Assembly (NCBI RefSeq): GCF_005864045.1
Contig: NZ_VBSP01000004.1
Span: forward strand, 1 to 64,000
Source: Ruoffia tabacinasalis
GTDB taxonomy: Bacteria; Bacillota; Bacilli; Lactobacillales; Aerococcaceae
Reading direction: 5' to 3'
DNA length: 64,000 nucleotides
The notes under the pieces were generated by a model. It worked only from the letters and a program-made list of their open reading frames with translations, was not told the DNA's origin and did not search any database. The position numbers and the translations under genes are program-made. Positions 46,548 to 56,618 of the stretch are shown piece after piece (the stretch's first letter is position 1; every line of letters begins with the position of its first letter).

Positions 46548-47846
46548 ATGAAATTAAAACAACTTATTTTAAGCTCACTCGCTTTCTTGCTCGTCGGATG
46601 TGCAAGTCAACCAATGATTACCTTAAGCGAAGAGAACCAAAGTATTATTGAAGAGAAACGTCAAAGTCTAGAAGGCAACCAGACAGAAGATGAAAGTGCA
46701 GAAGGTGAGGACACTCAAAGTCAAGAACCTGAAGAAACAAGTAATAGCCAGATTCTAACTAGCTTCGATACGAGTGAATGGGTCGCTTTAGAAGAGACCG
46801 TTCAGTTAGATATTGAAGATTACTTACCAAATGATATGTATCAAATTAAGCAATATAGTAATGGGGAGACGTCACGTATTGACTACCCTGACTTTGTGGA
46901 CCAAACATTGAACATGATGCAAGTGGAAACACGTATAACAGATCAAGCTCCCATCGTGAACATCTTTAGTTGGGGAAATTCACAAATCACTCGCCTAGAA
47001 GAAAGTTCAGAATTAAATCCATATGTGAACCATCTAACAGGGATGGCTAACCAAGCGACTCAGGAATCTGAACTCTTGCTGCAAGCACCCCTGCAAGTTG
47101 GTACAAATTGGCAACGTGATGCGGCGACAACAAGTGAGATTACTGCGATCTATAGCCAAGCAACGATAAGAGATCTGGAGTTAGAGAATGTGATTGAAGT
47201 TACTTCAACACTTGAATCAGGTACTTTAGTCGAATATTATGCACAAAATGAAGGTGTCGTAGCGACCGTCGAAGCAGACGAAGCAGGTACGGTGACGCAA
47301 GTATGGCAAGCACAAGCAATCTATCATGAGAACCGTATTATCAATAATGTTGAAGTGATGTTGCCGACAACGGATGATGCGATGGTTGAGCCTGGGCAAG
47401 CAGCATTCTCGTGGCAAACGAACGGGAATTTCGCAAGTGCTTTTGATAGTATGTTTAAAGAGATGGGCATTTTAGATGATACGATTACAGTCCAATCGGT
47501 CACTTTAGATGAAGGAGTTGTCATTATTGACTTCTCACCTGGGGTAGTAGCTGTATTGAATAGTCATGAAGCTTCAGAACAAGCAGTGATTGCTTCAATT
47601 GTAACGACATTAGGGAATTTCTTTAATACGGATCAAGTACGTTTAACAGTGAATAATAGTGGTATGTTACCAGATACGCTAGAATACCCTACGAATGGTA
47701 TCTATCAAGTGAGTACAATAACGACTCCTTTAGAGACCGTCGATGCGTCAGTTGAATCAAGTGAGTCAACATCGAACGCTTCGTCAATGAATGAATCTGC
47801 AACTACAGATGAAAGTCAAACAACAACCGGTTCAGAATCACTTTAA
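46548..47846 (+). CDS. Lipoprotein with GerMN domain
   Basis: 432 aa. Lipobox LLVGC with Cys18, an acidic Glu/Ser linker, then about 200 residues of unassigned beta-rich domain, and a GerMN-like domain near 265-385 (VMLPTTDDAMVEP..., TLDEGVVIIDFSPGV, VRLTVNN). A second Ser/Thr-rich low-complexity tail ends the protein. GerMN modules occur in spore germination proteins and in lipoproteins of non-sporing species; its role here is unknown. The ribosome site GAGGAG is 16 nt upstream, longer than usual. Confidence 0.8.
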   Translation: MKLKQLILSSLAFLLVGCASQPMITLSEENQSIIEEKRQSLEGNQTEDESAEGEDTQSQEPEETSNSQILTSFDTSEWVALEETVQLDIEDYLPNDMYQIKQYSNGETSRIDYPDFVDQTLNMMQVETRITDQAPIVNIFSWGNSQITRLEESSELNPYVNHLTGMANQATQESELLLQAPLQVGTNWQRDAATTSEITAIYSQATIRDLELENVIEVTSTLESGTLVEYYAQNEGVVATVEADEAGTVTQVWQAQAIYHENRIINNVEVMLPTTDDAMVEPGQAAFSWQTNGNFASAFDSMFKEMGILDDTITVQSVTLDEGVVIIDFSPGVVAVLNSHEASEQAVIASIVTTLGNFFNTDQVRLTVNNSGMLPDTLEYPTNGIYQVSTITTPLETVDASVESSESTSNASSMNESATTDESQTTTGSESL

Positions 47847-47862
47847 CAGTGGGTAGGAGCAA

Positions 47863-48306
47863 ATGATGTCTAACATAATCGTAATTATGTTTATTCTATT
47901 TAACACAACTATCAGTGGATTGTATTTTACTTTTTCTAATACTATTATGCCTGTGCTAAAGCAAGAAGAGGATGCTCGTATTGGTATTCGAATAATGAAT
48001 CGAATCAATGATGTAATACAGAACAGTCCATTTTTCCTGTTGTTCTTTGGATCCCCTTTACTAGCGGTCGCCATGGTTTTGATGAATATGAATTCTATCT
48101 TGTTTTGGGTGGGGAGTTTGCTACATATTATCGGAAGCTTTTTAGTAACCATTGTGAAAAATGTTCCCTGGAACAATCGACTGATGAATGAAGCCGATGA
48201 GACCAGTTGGCAAGAATATGTTAGCGAGTGGACTCGCTGGAATACGATTCGAGCTATTGTGGGTTTGCTAGCTTCAACAATTATTTTGCTTGAATTATTC
48301 TATTAA
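47863..48306 (+). CDS. DUF1772-family membrane protein
   Basis: 147 aa with four predicted membrane segments. The GLYFTFSNTIMPVL start, the conserved RIMNRINDVIQNSPF segment and a late WTRWNTIRAIVGLLAS resemble DUF1772 (anthrone oxygenase-like) proteins of bacteria, whose function is unknown. It follows the GerMN gene by 16 bp and shares its transcript. Confidence 0.75.
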   Translation: MMSNIIVIMFILFNTTISGLYFTFSNTIMPVLKQEEDARIGIRIMNRINDVIQNSPFFLLFFGSPLLAVAMVLMNMNSILFWVGSLLHIIGSFLVTIVKNVPWNNRLMNEADETSWQEYVSEWTRWNTIRAIVGLLASTIILLELFY

Positions 48307-48344
48307 AAAAGTGGGTTTGGAAATTGTCCAAACCCACTTTTTAT
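48305..48344. terminator. Bidirectional terminator
   Basis: AAAAGTGGGTTTGG / CCAAACCCACTTTTT stem between two converging genes. Confidence 0.9.
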
Positions 48345-48349
48345 TTGCA

Positions 48350-49783
48350 TTAATTATGTGCTCTAAACCATTGATTCACTCGTAAGTTCATTACTTCTAG
48401 AAATTGATCAGCTTGATTAATATTATCGGAAAGAACGACTAAAGCGTACTGGGGCTGATTATTTTCATAATAGATTCCACTATCGTTAACTGCTTGCTCA
48501 TAGCGACCAAATTTATTCGCCATCATCTCATTATTAACATATGACGTGAACAATTGGGCCGGACTTGTTTCAAACATTAAGTTAATCAAGTCACTGTAGG
48601 ATTCATCTTGAGCAATTTTAATTAATACTTGCTCAGTAATATAAGCTGAACTTAGATTATTGTTTAAGAAGTCTTCTGGTTTCTCATCAATTCCAGCAAA
48701 CGTTAAAATATCTTCGCGGAAATTACCGAATTCTTTATCGTACTCGGCTTTAAGTATATTCATTGCAGTATTATCTGAATGAGTGACTGCTTCTGTAATC
48801 AGTTCCTCTATCCTATAACTGTTTTCCAAAGGACCGTTTGTAATGTTTCCAGCCCCGGCTTCAAATAATGCTTCACTGTAATCAAGTTCACTATCTAATT
48901 GATACTCACCTGAGTTGATTAAATCAATATATAAGGCAGACAGTGGAACTTTCGTTATACTTGCTGCAGTAAATAATTCATTCTCGTTCAGATAGTAATG
49001 TTCATCATTGTGGAAGTTATAATAAGCTAAACTAATTTTAGATGAGTTGACGTTAAACTCAGTAAGTGTTTGGTCTATGACATCAGCCATATTTTTATAG
49101 GCGTCTAAGTCTAAAGGTTCAATTCCATTTTCGTCCATCAAATCAGTTTGATAGATGTCGTCAAATGTAAGCTCAGATTCTGAAGAACTTTCTGTCGATT
49201 CGTCTTCTTGGCTTTCATCTTGAGAACTGCTTTCAGATGATGCGATGCTTGCTTCGGAATCAGACTCACTTGTCTCGTCTTCCTCGGTACTTTCATCTTC
49301 AGAACTGCTTTCAGATGACGTACTGCTTGCTTCGGATTCTGATTCATTCGTCTCGTCTTCCTCGATGCTTTCATCTTCAGAACTGCTTTCAGATGATGCG
49401 CTGCTTGCTTCGGATTCAGCTTCATTTGTCTCATCTTCTTCTCGGCTTTCATCTTCAGAACTACTTTCAGAAGAATCACTTTCTTCTTCGCTACTTTGGC
49501 TAGGTACAACTGCCACGCGATTACTTTGGTTAGTTGTATCTACGTCCAGTGTCGTTTCCACGTCACTTTCACTCTCTAGTTCTGATTCATCCGTTTGAGA
49601 ACTCGCTTCGCTAACACTTTCGACAGTTTCTTCACTGGATTGATTTGCTTGAGACGATACATCTTGTGAAGATGTTTTACTAGGCGCCTCTCCTTTACTG
49701 TCGTAATTAAGGTATAAAATAAAAGTAAAGCCTATTACAATGAGGATAATTAGACCCCACCGCAAATTTTGATTATTTTGCAT
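48350..49783 (-). CDS. Membrane-anchored class A beta-lactamase-fold protein with acidic Ser/Glu repeats
   Basis: 477 aa: one membrane segment (about 8-26), a Ser/Glu/Thr stalk of roughly 180 residues with 26-aa repeats, then a serine beta-lactamase/PBP-like domain from about 205. Catalytic SxxK is Ser275 in FTAASITKVP and SDN is Ser336-Asp337-Asn338. The third motif, KTG in the family, reads KFG within MMANKFGRYEQAVNDSGIY. It could be a wall-acting hydrolase or an inactive relative. Expression of resistance is not implied. Confidence 0.8.
   Translation of the reverse strand: MQNNQNLRWGLIILIVIGFTFILYLNYDSKGEAPSKTSSQDVSSQANQSSEETVESVSEASSQTDESELESESDVETTLDVDTTNQSNRVAVVPSQSSEEESDSSESSSEDESREEDETNEAESEASSASSESSSEDESIEEDETNESESEASSTSSESSSEDESTEEDETSESDSEASIASSESSSQDESQEDESTESSSESELTFDDIYQTDLMDENGIEPLDLDAYKNMADVIDQTLTEFNVNSSKISLAYYNFHNDEHYYLNENELFTAASITKVPLSALYIDLINSGEYQLDSELDYSEALFEAGAGNITNGPLENSYRIEELITEAVTHSDNTAMNILKAEYDKEFGNFREDILTFAGIDEKPEDFLNNNLSSAYITEQVLIKIAQDESYSDLINLMFETSPAQLFTSYVNNEMMANKFGRYEQAVNDSGIYYENNQPQYALVVLSDNINQADQFLEVMNLRVNQWFRAHN
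49212..49445 (-). repeat. 78-bp tandem repeat in the stalk-coding region
   Basis: Three adjacent 78-bp units starting with CTTTCATCTT-type sequence at 49212, 49290 and 49368 (next partial unit at 49446). They encode 26-aa units of the form SSESSSEDES-EEDET-E-SEAS. Differences between units are mostly single bases, so recent slippage or recombination is likely. Confidence 0.85.
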
Positions 49784-49814
49784 TCATTAACTCCTTTAAG
49801 CGATATTCATTATA

Positions 49815-50540
49815 TCACGGATTTATAAACCGATTATGACGCGGAGCGAACTCTTGAAAACGAAAGCGGTCAATTCGGTGACGTGAAATCGTATATTGAA
49901 AAAACGTCGCGTCCTTTAGAAATACTTGGCTCCTCACTGTGATTGTGTAGTCTTCTGGTTTAATTTTTAAGTATTTAATATCTAAATCATCGGCGGGTTC
50001 ACCGATAAATTCTTTCGATGCGAAGCCGATTTCTAGACCAAGATCGCCTTCAAAGTATTGATAGATGGAATCTTCTGCTACTTGGTTTGGTATTTCAGAC
50101 ACGATACTTTGACGAATATAATCTTCATCGATAATCACGACTTCGCCAGCAATTGAGCGTGTTCGAATTAAGTGAATAAACTTCTCTTTGGAACTCATTT
50201 TTACATCATTTAATATAAAATCTGGAACAGGAATAATATCATTTTTAATAACTTGTGTCGTACTGGCGAGATTATTTTCCTCACTTAATTCTTTATAACT
50301 CACTAAACCACTAATTGGCAAAGCGAAACGTCGATAATCTAAAACAATGGACCCGTGTCCTTGTTTTTTAAAGATAAATCCATTATCTGATAACATCCGT
50401 TGCGCTTTACGAATCGTCTCACGAGAAACATTATACTCTGTTGCGAGTGAAGTTTCACCTGGAAGTAAAGACCCCACTGGATAAATGTTTTCTTTTATTT
50501 TGTTTTCAATATCTAGGTATATATATTCAAACTTATTCAT
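49815..50540 (-). CDS. treR: Trehalose operon repressor TreR (GntR/HutC family)
   Basis: 241 aa from ATG 50540 (GAGGTGAG, 6 nt). GntR winged helix near the N-terminus (NVSRETIRKAQRMLSDNGFIFKKQGHGS) and a UTRA ligand domain. In Bacilli TreR senses trehalose-6-phosphate and frees treP-treA. The call rests on this family resemblance and a TreR-type operator upstream of treP. It lies about 5 kb from the genes it should control, an unusual separation. Confidence 0.8.
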   Translation of the reverse strand: MNKFEYIYLDIENKIKENIYPVGSLLPGETSLATEYNVSRETIRKAQRMLSDNGFIFKKQGHGSIVLDYRRFALPISGLVSYKELSEENNLASTTQVIKNDIIPVPDFILNDVKMSSKEKFIHLIRTRSIAGEVVIIDEDYIRQSIVSEIPNQVAEDSIYQYFEGDLGLEIGFASKEFIGEPADDLDIKYLKIKPEDYTITVRSQVFLKDATFFQYTISRHRIDRFRFQEFAPRHNRFINP

Positions 50541-50670
50541 AAAACTCACCTCTTCTTTAATCAACCCTATTCTATCACGCTACTGATAGGAAGGTAAATG
50601 ATATTCAGGTGAGAGTTGGGGAGGCAGTGTAAATAAGATAAAATTTCTCACCCCAACCTATCAAAACCAT

Positions 50671-50699
50671 TTGCAATATTCAAATGAATCTTGTATAAT
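50671..50699 (+). promoter_or_regulatory. mnmE promoter
   Basis: TTGCAA (50671-50676), 17-bp spacer, TATAAT (50694-50699). It shows that mnmE has its own promoter and is not expressed from jag. Confidence 0.75.
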
Positions 50700-50824
50700 G
50701 CTAAAGAAATTGAATGTAGTAGCAGTCAAAGTGCTTACGAACCGTATATCAACATGGAGAAATCATGCATATAGGGGGAGTTTAGGCATTTTTTTTGTGA
50801 GCAAAATTAGAAAGGAGTCATTCA

Positions 50825-52204
50825 ATGTATACAACAGATACAATTGCAGCTATTGCTACAGCACTGGGAGAAAGTGCGATTGGCATTGTGAGATTGAGTG
50901 GAGATGAAGCGATTGAGATTGCGAGTAAAATCTTCAAAGGTAAGAACTTAAATAACGTAGATTCGCATACAATTAACTATGGCCATATCATTGACCCTGA
51001 AACAGGAAAAGTCATTGATGAAGTGATGGTGAGTGTATTGAAGGCACCAAGATCTTATACAACGGAAGATAGTGTTGAAATCAACTCACACGGTGGGATT
51101 ATGGCTATCCAAAGAGTACTTGAAGCAGTCTTAGCGAATGGTGCGAGATTGGCTGAGCCAGGAGAATTTTCGAAGCGTGCATTTTTAAATGGTCGTATTG
51201 ATTTATCACAGGCAGAAGCAGTGATGGACCTAATCCAAGCGAAGACGGATAAAGCAATGGATGCGTCAATGAACCAATTACAAGGAAGTCTTTCAACTAA
51301 AATACGTTCATTACGTCAGGAAATGCTAGACACACTTGCACAAGTGGAAGTAACAATTGACTACCCAGAATACGATGATGTCGAAGAGATGTCATTGAAG
51401 CAACTGAATGAAACAGCCGTACATGTGAAGGAACAAATCCAAAAAATCTTACATCAAGCGCAACACGGCCGTTTATTCCGTGATGGAATTAATACTGCGA
51501 TTATCGGACGTCCAAACGTTGGTAAGTCAAGCTTATTAAACCGATTAACTGGTTTAGAGAAGGCAATTGTAACTGATATTGAAGGAACAACGCGTGATAC
51601 GATTGAAGAATACGTTAACGTTCGTGGTGTACCACTTCGACTTATCGATACAGCTGGAATTCGCCAAACTGATGAAGTCGTTGAACGAATTGGTGTTGAA
51701 CGCAGTCGTAAAGTTATGGAAGAAGCAGATTTAGTGATTCTAATCTTAAACCAAGCGCAAGCCTTACAAGAAGTAGACATTGAACTCCTAGAATTAACTA
51801 AGGATCAAAATCGCATTATTTTATTAAATAAACAAGATTTAGAGCCTAAATTAACTCACGCTGACTTAGAACCTTACATTCAAGATGCCGATTTAATCGC
51901 AACATCGATGCTTGAAGAATCTGGGATTGATGAGTTAGAAGCTCAAATTGAACAAAGATTCTTCAGTGGTGAAATCAAGTCTGGTGACGTGAACTATTTA
52001 CTGAACACACGTCATACACAATTACTACGCCAAGCAATTAGCTCACTGGATGAAGTGCTTGAGTCAACTGAGATGATGTTGCCTGTTGATTTAATTCAGA
52101 TGGACTTCACACGTGCTTGGGATTTACTTGGTGAAATTACCGGAGATTCTGTCCAAGACGAACTATTAAATAAATTATTTAGCCAATTCTGTTTAGGTAA
52201 GTAA
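50825..52204 (+). CDS. mnmE: tRNA modification GTPase MnmE
   Basis: 459 aa. N-terminal tetrahydrofolate-binding domain (start [24 protein letters not shown]), helical domain, and inserted G domain with [16 protein letters not shown] and NKQD. The C-terminus ends FCLGK, the conserved CxGK motif. With MnmG it installs the (carboxymethyl)aminomethyl group at wobble U34 of certain tRNAs. AAAGGAG precedes the start. Confidence 0.97.
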   Translation: MYTTDTIAAIATALGESAIGIVRLSGDEAIEIASKIFKGKNLNNVDSHTINYGHIIDPETGKVIDEVMVSVLKAPRSYTTEDSVEINSHGGIMAIQRVLEAVLANGARLAEPGEFSKRAFLNGRIDLSQAEAVMDLIQAKTDKAMDASMNQLQGSLSTKIRSLRQEMLDTLAQVEVTIDYPEYDDVEEMSLKQLNETAVHVKEQIQKILHQAQHGRLFRDGINTAIIGRPNVGKSSLLNRLTGLEKAIVTDIEGTTRDTIEEYVNVRGVPLRLIDTAGIRQTDEVVERIGVERSRKVMEEADLVILILNQAQALQEVDIELLELTKDQNRIILLNKQDLEPKLTHADLEPYIQDADLIATSMLEESGIDELEAQIEQRFFSGEIKSGDVNYLLNTRHTQLLRQAISSLDEVLESTEMMLPVDLIQMDFTRAWDLLGEITGDSVQDELLNKLFSQFCLGK

Positions 52205-52226
52205 AGGTAGAAAGGACGACAAAATC

Positions 52227-52715
52227 ATGACAAAACTATCAACTATTTGTTATCTCGATAATGGATCAGAGATTTTACTGCTGCATCGCAATAAAAAGCC
52301 GAATGACATTCATGAAGGAAAATGGATTAGTGTCGGTGGTAAATTTGAAGCAGGTGAAACACCTGAAGAATGCGCCATCCGTGAGATTAAAGAAGAGACA
52401 GGCTTAACCGCTACAAAACTTGATTTAAGAGGCTTTATTACCTTTCCAGATTTCAAACATGATGGTGAAGATTGGTATAGTTTTGTCTATGTCGTGACTG
52501 AGTTCGAAGGCGAACTCCTTGAAGAATGCGATGAAGGAACACTGGAATGGGTTCCTTATGACCAAGTCATGGCAAAACCGACTTGGGAAGGGGATTACAT
52601 TTACTTAGATTGGTTAGTGAAACATACACCATATTTCTCAGCAAAATTTACTTATGATACAAATGGCGAATTAACCGAACATACCGTTGAATTTAAAGAA
52701 GAGAAGAAAGACTAG
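52227..52715 (+). CDS. NUDIX hydrolase (MutT/8-oxo-dGTP diphosphatase type)
   Basis: 162 aa. NUDIX box [20 protein letters not shown], then TGL, is complete, with the flanking GGK. The length and the [19 protein letters not shown] start resemble the family of nucleoside-triphosphate sanitising enzymes in lactobacilli and streptococci. Substrate is not determined. It is inserted between mnmE and mnmG, with 22-bp and 13-bp spacers. Confidence 0.85.
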   Translation: MTKLSTICYLDNGSEILLLHRNKKPNDIHEGKWISVGGKFEAGETPEECAIREIKEETGLTATKLDLRGFITFPDFKHDGEDWYSFVYVVTEFEGELLEECDEGTLEWVPYDQVMAKPTWEGDYIYLDWLVKHTPYFSAKFTYDTNGELTEHTVEFKEEKKD

Positions 52716-52728
52716 AAAGGAGTTAATT

Positions 52729-54642
52729 ATGCAAATATATGAAGCAGGACAATATGATGTTATTGTTGTTGGAGCAGGACATGCTGGATCAGAAGCCGCT
52801 TTAGCAGCAGCCCGTATGGGATCTAAAACACTTTTATTAACATTAAGCTTAGAAATGATTGCGTTTATGCCGTGTAATCCATCCATTGGTGGACCAGCCA
52901 AAGGGGTAGTCGTTCGAGAAATCGACGCACTGGGTGGCGAAATGGGGCGCAATATCGATAGAAACTACATTCAAATGCGTTTATTAAATACAAGTAAAGG
53001 CCCAGCAGTACAAGCTTTACGTGCCCAAGCAGATAAAGAAACGTATGCAAAAAACATGCGTCAAGTTCTTGAAGAAGAAGAAAACTTAACACTTAAACAA
53101 GGAATGGTTGAAGAATTATATGTCGAAGATGGCCAAGTAAAAGGTGTTATTACAAACTCAGGTGCTAAGTATTTAGCTGACGCTGTTGTATTAACAGCCG
53201 GTACATCTTCACGTGGTAAAATTATTATTGGTGATTTAGATTATTCATCTGGGCCAAATAATACATTACCTTCGATCAAATTATCTGAAAACTTACTGGA
53301 ATTAGGTGTTGAATTAGCTAGATTCAAAACAGGAACACCGCCAAGAATCCACGCTGATTCAGTAACGTTTGAAGATACTGTTGAGCAACCTGGTGATACA
53401 ATGCCGAATCATTTCTCATTTTTAACTCCCGACGAAGACTTCAAAGAAGAAAGTGTTTCGTGCTGGTTAACGCATACGAATGCCCAAACACACGAAATTA
53501 TTCAAGCAAACCTACACCGTGCCCCAATGTTTAGTGGAATGGTAGAAGGTGTTGGTGCTCGTTATTGTCCATCTATCGAAGATAAAATCGTTCGATTCAG
53601 TGACAAACCACGTCACCAAATCTTCATTGAACCAGAAGGCGCAAACACGAAAGAAATGTACGTTCAAGGCCTTTCAACATCATTGCCAGAGGAAGTTCAA
53701 GTTGAGATGTTACGTACGGTAAAAGGTATGGAAAATGCGAAACTGATGCGTCCAGGCTATGCGATTGAATATGATGTCGTTATACCACATCAATTAGACT
53801 TGTCACTTGAAGTGAAATCATTACCTGGTTTATTTACTGCAGGTCAAATGAACGGAACAAGTGGTTATGAAGAAGCAGCAGGTCAAGGAATTATGGCTGG
53901 TATTAACGCAGCACGTAAAGTCCAAGGAAAAGACCCGCTCATCTTAAAACGTAATGAAGCTTATATCGGTGTGATGATTGATGACTTAGTAACAAAAGGG
54001 ACAACAGAGCCATACCGTTTACTTACGTCACGTGCGGAATATCGATTATTATTACGTCATGATAATGCTGATATGCGTTTAACTGAGATTGGACACGAGA
54101 TTGGTTTAGTATCTGAAGACCATTATGAAGCTTTCAAAGCGAAACAAGCACTCGTTGATCAAGAGTTAGAACGCTTAAGCAAAATCCGCTTAACACCACA
54201 TACGGAAGGTTTAGTTGATTTATTCGAACGTGTTGGATCAGCCTTATTAAAAGATGGGATCTTAGCAAGCGACTTATTAAAACGACCAGAAATTCGTTAC
54301 TTTGACTTAGTGACATTAATTCCTCGCGAAGAAGGACCATTGAACCGTCAAGTCGGTGAACAAGTTGAAATTCAAATTAAATACGAAGGTTATATTAATA
54401 AAGCTGTTCGAAAAGTAGAAAAAATGAGTGCTATGGAAGAAAAACAAATTCCAGAAGACATTGATTGGGATGCAATTGGGAACCTAGCAAATGAAGCAAG
54501 AGAACGATTAAAACTAATCAATCCAAGCACTTTAGGACAAGCAAGTCGTGTGAGTGGGGTAAACCCAGCAGATATTGCGATCCTTTCTGTTTATATCCAA
54601 CAAGGTAAAATTAAACGTGTTGGCGAACCAACAGCATCATAA
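52729..54642 (+). CDS. mnmG: tRNA uridine 5-carboxymethylaminomethyl modification enzyme MnmG
   Basis: 637 aa, FAD protein and partner of MnmE. FAD-binding [21 protein letters not shown], the N-terminal [11 protein letters not shown] motif, and later [17 protein letters not shown]. Start [12 protein letters not shown] is chosen since AAAGGAG precedes it; the frame is open upstream into the previous gene. The C-terminal helical domain that binds MnmE is complete. Confidence 0.97.
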   Translation: MQIYEAGQYDVIVVGAGHAGSEAALAAARMGSKTLLLTLSLEMIAFMPCNPSIGGPAKGVVVREIDALGGEMGRNIDRNYIQMRLLNTSKGPAVQALRAQADKETYAKNMRQVLEEEENLTLKQGMVEELYVEDGQVKGVITNSGAKYLADAVVLTAGTSSRGKIIIGDLDYSSGPNNTLPSIKLSENLLELGVELARFKTGTPPRIHADSVTFEDTVEQPGDTMPNHFSFLTPDEDFKEESVSCWLTHTNAQTHEIIQANLHRAPMFSGMVEGVGARYCPSIEDKIVRFSDKPRHQIFIEPEGANTKEMYVQGLSTSLPEEVQVEMLRTVKGMENAKLMRPGYAIEYDVVIPHQLDLSLEVKSLPGLFTAGQMNGTSGYEEAAGQGIMAGINAARKVQGKDPLILKRNEAYIGVMIDDLVTKGTTEPYRLLTSRAEYRLLLRHDNADMRLTEIGHEIGLVSEDHYEAFKAKQALVDQELERLSKIRLTPHTEGLVDLFERVGSALLKDGILASDLLKRPEIRYFDLVTLIPREEGPLNRQVGEQVEIQIKYEGYINKAVRKVEKMSAMEEKQIPEDIDWDAIGNLANEARERLKLINPSTLGQASRVSGVNPADIAILSVYIQQGKIKRVGEPTAS

Positions 54643-54650
54643 CATTATAA

Positions 54651-54697
54651 ATGGAGGCGACACACTGATGATTCAGCGTGCCGCCTCCATATTTTTT
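54651..54697 (+). terminator. Terminator of the mnmE-mnmG operon
   Basis: ATGGAGGCG...CGCCTCCAT stem followed by ATTTTTT. Confidence 0.9.
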
Positions 54698-54725
54698 AAG
54701 AAATCATTAGCTTTAGGCCCAAAGG

Positions 54726-54754
54726 TTGTTAAGTATTTATATGGGATGTATAAT
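54726..54754 (+). promoter_or_regulatory. lepB promoter
   Basis: TTGTTA (54726-54731), 17-bp spacer, TATAAT (54749-54754), 33 bp before the ATG. Confidence 0.65.
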
Positions 54755-54786
54755 ATTCTTATTATGTTATTTGCTAGGAGATTATC

Positions 54787-55314
54787 ATGAACAGTATTAA
54801 ACGTTTTTTTAAAGAGAATGGCTTATTTTTATTACTCATCGTTGGAATGGTTTTACTAAGATTATTTGTGTTTACACCCTTTGAAGTCGATGGACCTTCG
54901 ATGAATTATACTTTAGCACACGGCGATCGATTATTCGGTGCGAATATCTTCAAGGTGGATCGATTTGATATCGTGATACTTGATTCGCCGACTGAGGAAG
55001 GAAAGCAATACATTAAACGTGTGATTGGCTTACCTGGTGATACAATTTCATCTCAAGATGATGTGATTTATATTAACGACGAACCATTATCAGAAACTTA
55101 CTTATCGGAAGAAACTCTTCAGAATAATACGAACACCATTAATTTTGCTCCATTAACAATTCCTGAAGGGGAATACTTTGTTATGGGAGATAACCGAAAT
55201 CATTCATTCGATAGTACAGAGTTTGGACCGATTCCTGAAGAATCAATTAATGCTGAAATATTATTCAGATTTTGGCCATTAGATACTTTTGGAACCGTCG
55301 ATGAAACTGATTAA
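54787..55314 (+). CDS. lepB: Type I signal peptidase
   Basis: 175 aa, single N-terminal membrane anchor (about 10-30) and an extracellular catalytic domain. Nucleophile Ser38 in VDGPSMNYTL, base Lys77 in QYIKRVIGLPGD, and the GDNRNHSFDSTEFG box. It removes signal peptides, including those of the binding proteins in this window that lack a lipobox. It ends a short unit with a terminator. Confidence 0.95.
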   Translation: MNSIKRFFKENGLFLLLIVGMVLLRLFVFTPFEVDGPSMNYTLAHGDRLFGANIFKVDRFDIVILDSPTEEGKQYIKRVIGLPGDTISSQDDVIYINDEPLSETYLSEETLQNNTNTINFAPLTIPEGEYFVMGDNRNHSFDSTEFGPIPEESINAEILFRFWPLDTFGTVDETD

Positions 55315-55322
55315 ATAGAAAT

Positions 55323-55373
55323 AACCACCTTCACTAGACGTGTTTAAACCGTTTAATGGAGGTGGTTAATTTG
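55323..55373. terminator. Terminator between lepB and the LysR gene
   Basis: AACCACCT / AGGTGGTT stem with a long loop and a weak T-rich tail. Confidence 0.55.
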
Positions 55374-55395
55374 TGTGAATGGTTAGTTTAACCGA

Positions 55396-56352
55396 TTAAA
55401 TTGTATAATTATCTGGTGAATGAACACTTTCCAAGTTTTTAACACGTTTACATAGTATTTGATCAGCTATCTTCAAATAATTTTGCGCATTCGTTGATAA
55501 TTCCTGATTCTTCGGAGCAATCCAGCAAATATGGTGACTTTCTGAGCTTTCTAAAGGAATTGACGTAACATAATCATCAGTAATGCGGTTTGTCATAATG
55601 CCCGAGCCTGTTAAATAAGCATTTGACCCCGTAATGATATTAATTGCACTCATCCGGTCACTTACAACAACCTTCTGATCATTTGCTTGAACTTCTAAGG
55701 GATGTTCAGTTAAGAAGTCGTTTTGATGCTCTGTTTGTTCGAATGTGATCGCAGGATAATCCATTAAGTCCTTATATTTTATACTTTCAAATTCAGTTAA
55801 AGGATGGTCTTTTCGAATAAAGACATGAGGCTGGAATTCCCACATCACATGGAATTGTAGATTTTCTTGTTCGAATAAGCGAGTTAACATTCGGCGGTTA
55901 AATTCACTTAAGTATACGAAGCCAATTTCACTAACATTTTGCGAAACATTTTTAATGACTGAATAGGTATCTACTTCAAAGAAGCGATAGACAAAGCGTT
56001 CACCTGGATGTTTATTAATAAATTTGCTGAAAGCTTCTGAAGCGAAGTCATAATGCTGACTTGAGACAGAAAAGAATTGACGTTCCGACTCATTATTAAC
56101 AAACAAATCGCGCATGACATCAAGTTGGCTTAAGACTTGTCGAGCTTGAGTTATAAATTCATGCCCTTCATGTGTTGTGGTCATTCCGCTACTTGAACGG
56201 GTAAATAATTGTTGACCGACTTCAGCCTCGAGTTCTTTAAGTGAGACTGATATGGTTGAAGGGGATACAAATAACAACTCAGCTGCGCGGTTAATCGATC
56301 CGGTTTTTTCAATATAGTCTAAATACTTTAATTGCTGTATATTCAAATACAT
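55396..56352 (-). CDS. LysR-family transcriptional regulator
   Basis: 318 aa. N-terminal winged helix (QQLKYLDYIEKTGSINRAAELLF, then SPSTISVSLKELEAEVGQQLF) and a C-terminal periplasmic-binding-like effector domain. It lies next to the peptide-type ABC genes but in its own unit, with a terminator between. It may regulate the transporter, though LysR regulators are more often divergent from their target. Effector unknown. Confidence 0.88.
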   Translation of the reverse strand: MYLNIQQLKYLDYIEKTGSINRAAELLFVSPSTISVSLKELEAEVGQQLFTRSSSGMTTTHEGHEFITQARQVLSQLDVMRDLFVNNESERQFFSVSSQHYDFASEAFSKFINKHPGERFVYRFFEVDTYSVIKNVSQNVSEIGFVYLSEFNRRMLTRLFEQENLQFHVMWEFQPHVFIRKDHPLTEFESIKYKDLMDYPAITFEQTEHQNDFLTEHPLEVQANDQKVVVSDRMSAINIITGSNAYLTGSGIMTNRITDDYVTSIPLESSESHHICWIAPKNQELSTNAQNYLKIADQILCKRVKNLESVHSPDNYTI

Positions 56353-56571
56353 CCGTTCCTTTCTGAAACTATAGAAATGCTCTCTAAGTTGGATTTGGAT
56401 ACGATATTTAAATATACCGTAATAAATCTTTCAATGTTAATTATCATACCGCAATTTGTTGTAAATGTTAATTGACTATATAAAATTTTAATGAAAAACT
56501 TGAGAAAAACTGTAAACCCGCATTCGGTTCTAAAACGATTCCGAGATAACTACGAAATTATTCCACAGAAA

Positions 56572-56611
56572 AAGCCCTCAACCATCCTATTTACAAGGTA
56601 GTTGAGGGCTT
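56572..56611 (-). terminator. Terminator of the peptide-type ABC operon
   Basis: GCCCTCAAC / GTTGAGGGC stem followed by TTTTTC on the minus strand. Confidence 0.85.
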
Positions 56612-56618
56612 AAACATT

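Noticed and set aside
49212-49445. Regular repeats resembling a CRISPR array
   Set aside because: Units are directly adjacent, in frame with a coding sequence and without unique spacers; no cas genes.
49237-49598. Two long plus-strand ORFs opposite the lactamase-fold gene
   Set aside because: They exist only because the Ser/Glu-rich repeats leave all frames open; composition is a mirror of the stalk.
54575-54790. 71-codon ORF between mnmG and lepB
   Set aside because: Crosses the mnmG terminator and the lepB promoter; no ribosome site.
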